Assembly: GCF_041415945.1 (NCBI RefSeq)
Contig: NZ_JBGCUS010000001.1
Location: forward strand, 1,054,001 to 1,118,000
Length of the DNA stretch: 64,000 bases
Direction of reading: 5' to 3'
DNA from: Ancylobacter sp. IITR112
GTDB lineage: Bacteria; Pseudomonadota; Alphaproteobacteria; Rhizobiales; Xanthobacteraceae
The notes beneath the pieces are model-generated. The model did no database searches. It saw only the letters and a list, made by a program, of their open reading frames with translations, and had not been told where the DNA came from. Each line of letters starts with the position of its first letter. Position 1 is the first letter of the stretch. Both the position numbers and the translations under genes were made by a program. This document shows positions 63,742 to 64,000 of this stretch, piece by piece.

Positions 63742-64000
63742 TCACTCGATGATCAGGAGTGGCTCGCCATATTCGACCGGCTGCGCATTCTCCACGATGA
63801 TTTTGGTCACGGTGCCCGCGCGGGGCGCCGGAATCGCGTTCATGGTCTTCATCGCCTCGACGATGAGCAGCGTCTGGCCTTCCTTCACCACCGCGCCGAC
63901 TTCGACGAAATACTTCGCGCCGGGCTCGGGCCCGAGATAGGCGGTACCGACCATCGGCGAGGTGACGAGGCCGGGATGCTTCGACACATCGGCCACCGGG
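63742..64000 (-). CDS. accB: Biotin carboxyl carrier protein of acetyl-CoA carboxylase, partial
   Basis: Only the C-terminal 86 or so residues are in the window; the gene runs off the right edge. They form the biotinyl domain: [26 protein letters not shown] ... [18 protein letters not shown], where the lysine of EAMKTMN carries biotin. It is the upstream partner of accC in the usual accB-accC operon. Confidence 0.95.
   Translation of the reverse strand, partial: PVADVSKHPGLVTSPMVGTAYLGPEPGAKYFVEVGAVVKEGQTLLIVEAMKTMNAIPAPRAGTVTKIIVENAQPVEYGEPLLIIE

Overview
The window is about 64 kb of GC-rich, densely coded DNA. Several features together point to an alphaproteobacterium of the order Hyphomicrobiales, perhaps near Xanthobacteraceae or Ancylobacter. 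These are accB-accC beside aat, a DUF2155 gene and an NDUFA12-like Complex I gene, a B12-dependent NrdJ, a sigma-EcfG-type promoter and HWE-kinase signalling. The taxonomic placement is inference; no rRNA or tRNA gene was recognised.

Layout. (1) 0.1-10.3 kb: a cold-shock gene, then a divergent ureide (allantoin) cluster. The minus strand carries PuuE-type allantoinase, an allantoate-amidohydrolase-type enzyme and an M20 deacylase. The plus strand carries a five-gene branched-chain-type ABC importer, an allantoin/hydantoin racemase and a GntR/FCD regulator. (2) 10.3-15.2 kb: a kaiC-kaiB-HWE kinase operon, a DUF6894 gene behind a sigma-EcfG-type promoter, and a Crp/Fnr regulator. (3) 15.2-18.5 kb: an operon ending in an iron-sulfur (6-4) photolyase (PhrB), with a 56-residue DUF2256 gene, an SDR, a DCC-family protein and DUF3429. 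(4) 18.6-33.4 kb: aromatic or organic-acid catabolism. It has GntR and MarR regulators, a flavin hydroxylase, an extradiol dioxygenase, an acetoacetate-decarboxylase-like protein, a FAH-family enzyme, a porin, an MFS carrier, a FAD/Fe-S/FAD oxidoreductase trio and a beta-class GST.

(5) 33.5-54.2 kb: an accessory, rearranged iron-acquisition island. It starts with wreckage: a TniQ-like remnant, a frameshifted IS3-family transposase, the 5' end of an ECF sigma gene and a dead FhuC ATPase. A full siderophore operon follows (FecI, FecR, TonB receptor, FhuD-, FhuB- and FhuF-like proteins, and a PvdE/SyrD-like exporter). An intact IS3-family element sits inside an XRE regulator gene. A second FecI-FecR-receptor set ends in a 1188-residue protein that joins a complete TonB-dependent receptor to an Omp25/Omp31-like small barrel. 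All three FecI-type genes, including the broken one, carry the same 11-bp upstream core, ATTGAATTTGC.

(6) 54.2-64 kb: core chromosome with nrdJ, an MFS carrier, an NDUFA12 homolog, a DUF2155 protein, aat, accC and the 3' part of accB. A 690-bp non-coding stretch before nrdJ is unusually rich in inverted repeats.

The best candidates for something new are the receptor plus Omp31-like fusion with its shared FecI-promoter motif, the Kai operon with a dedicated HWE kinase, and the structured intergenic region at 54.5-54.8 kb.
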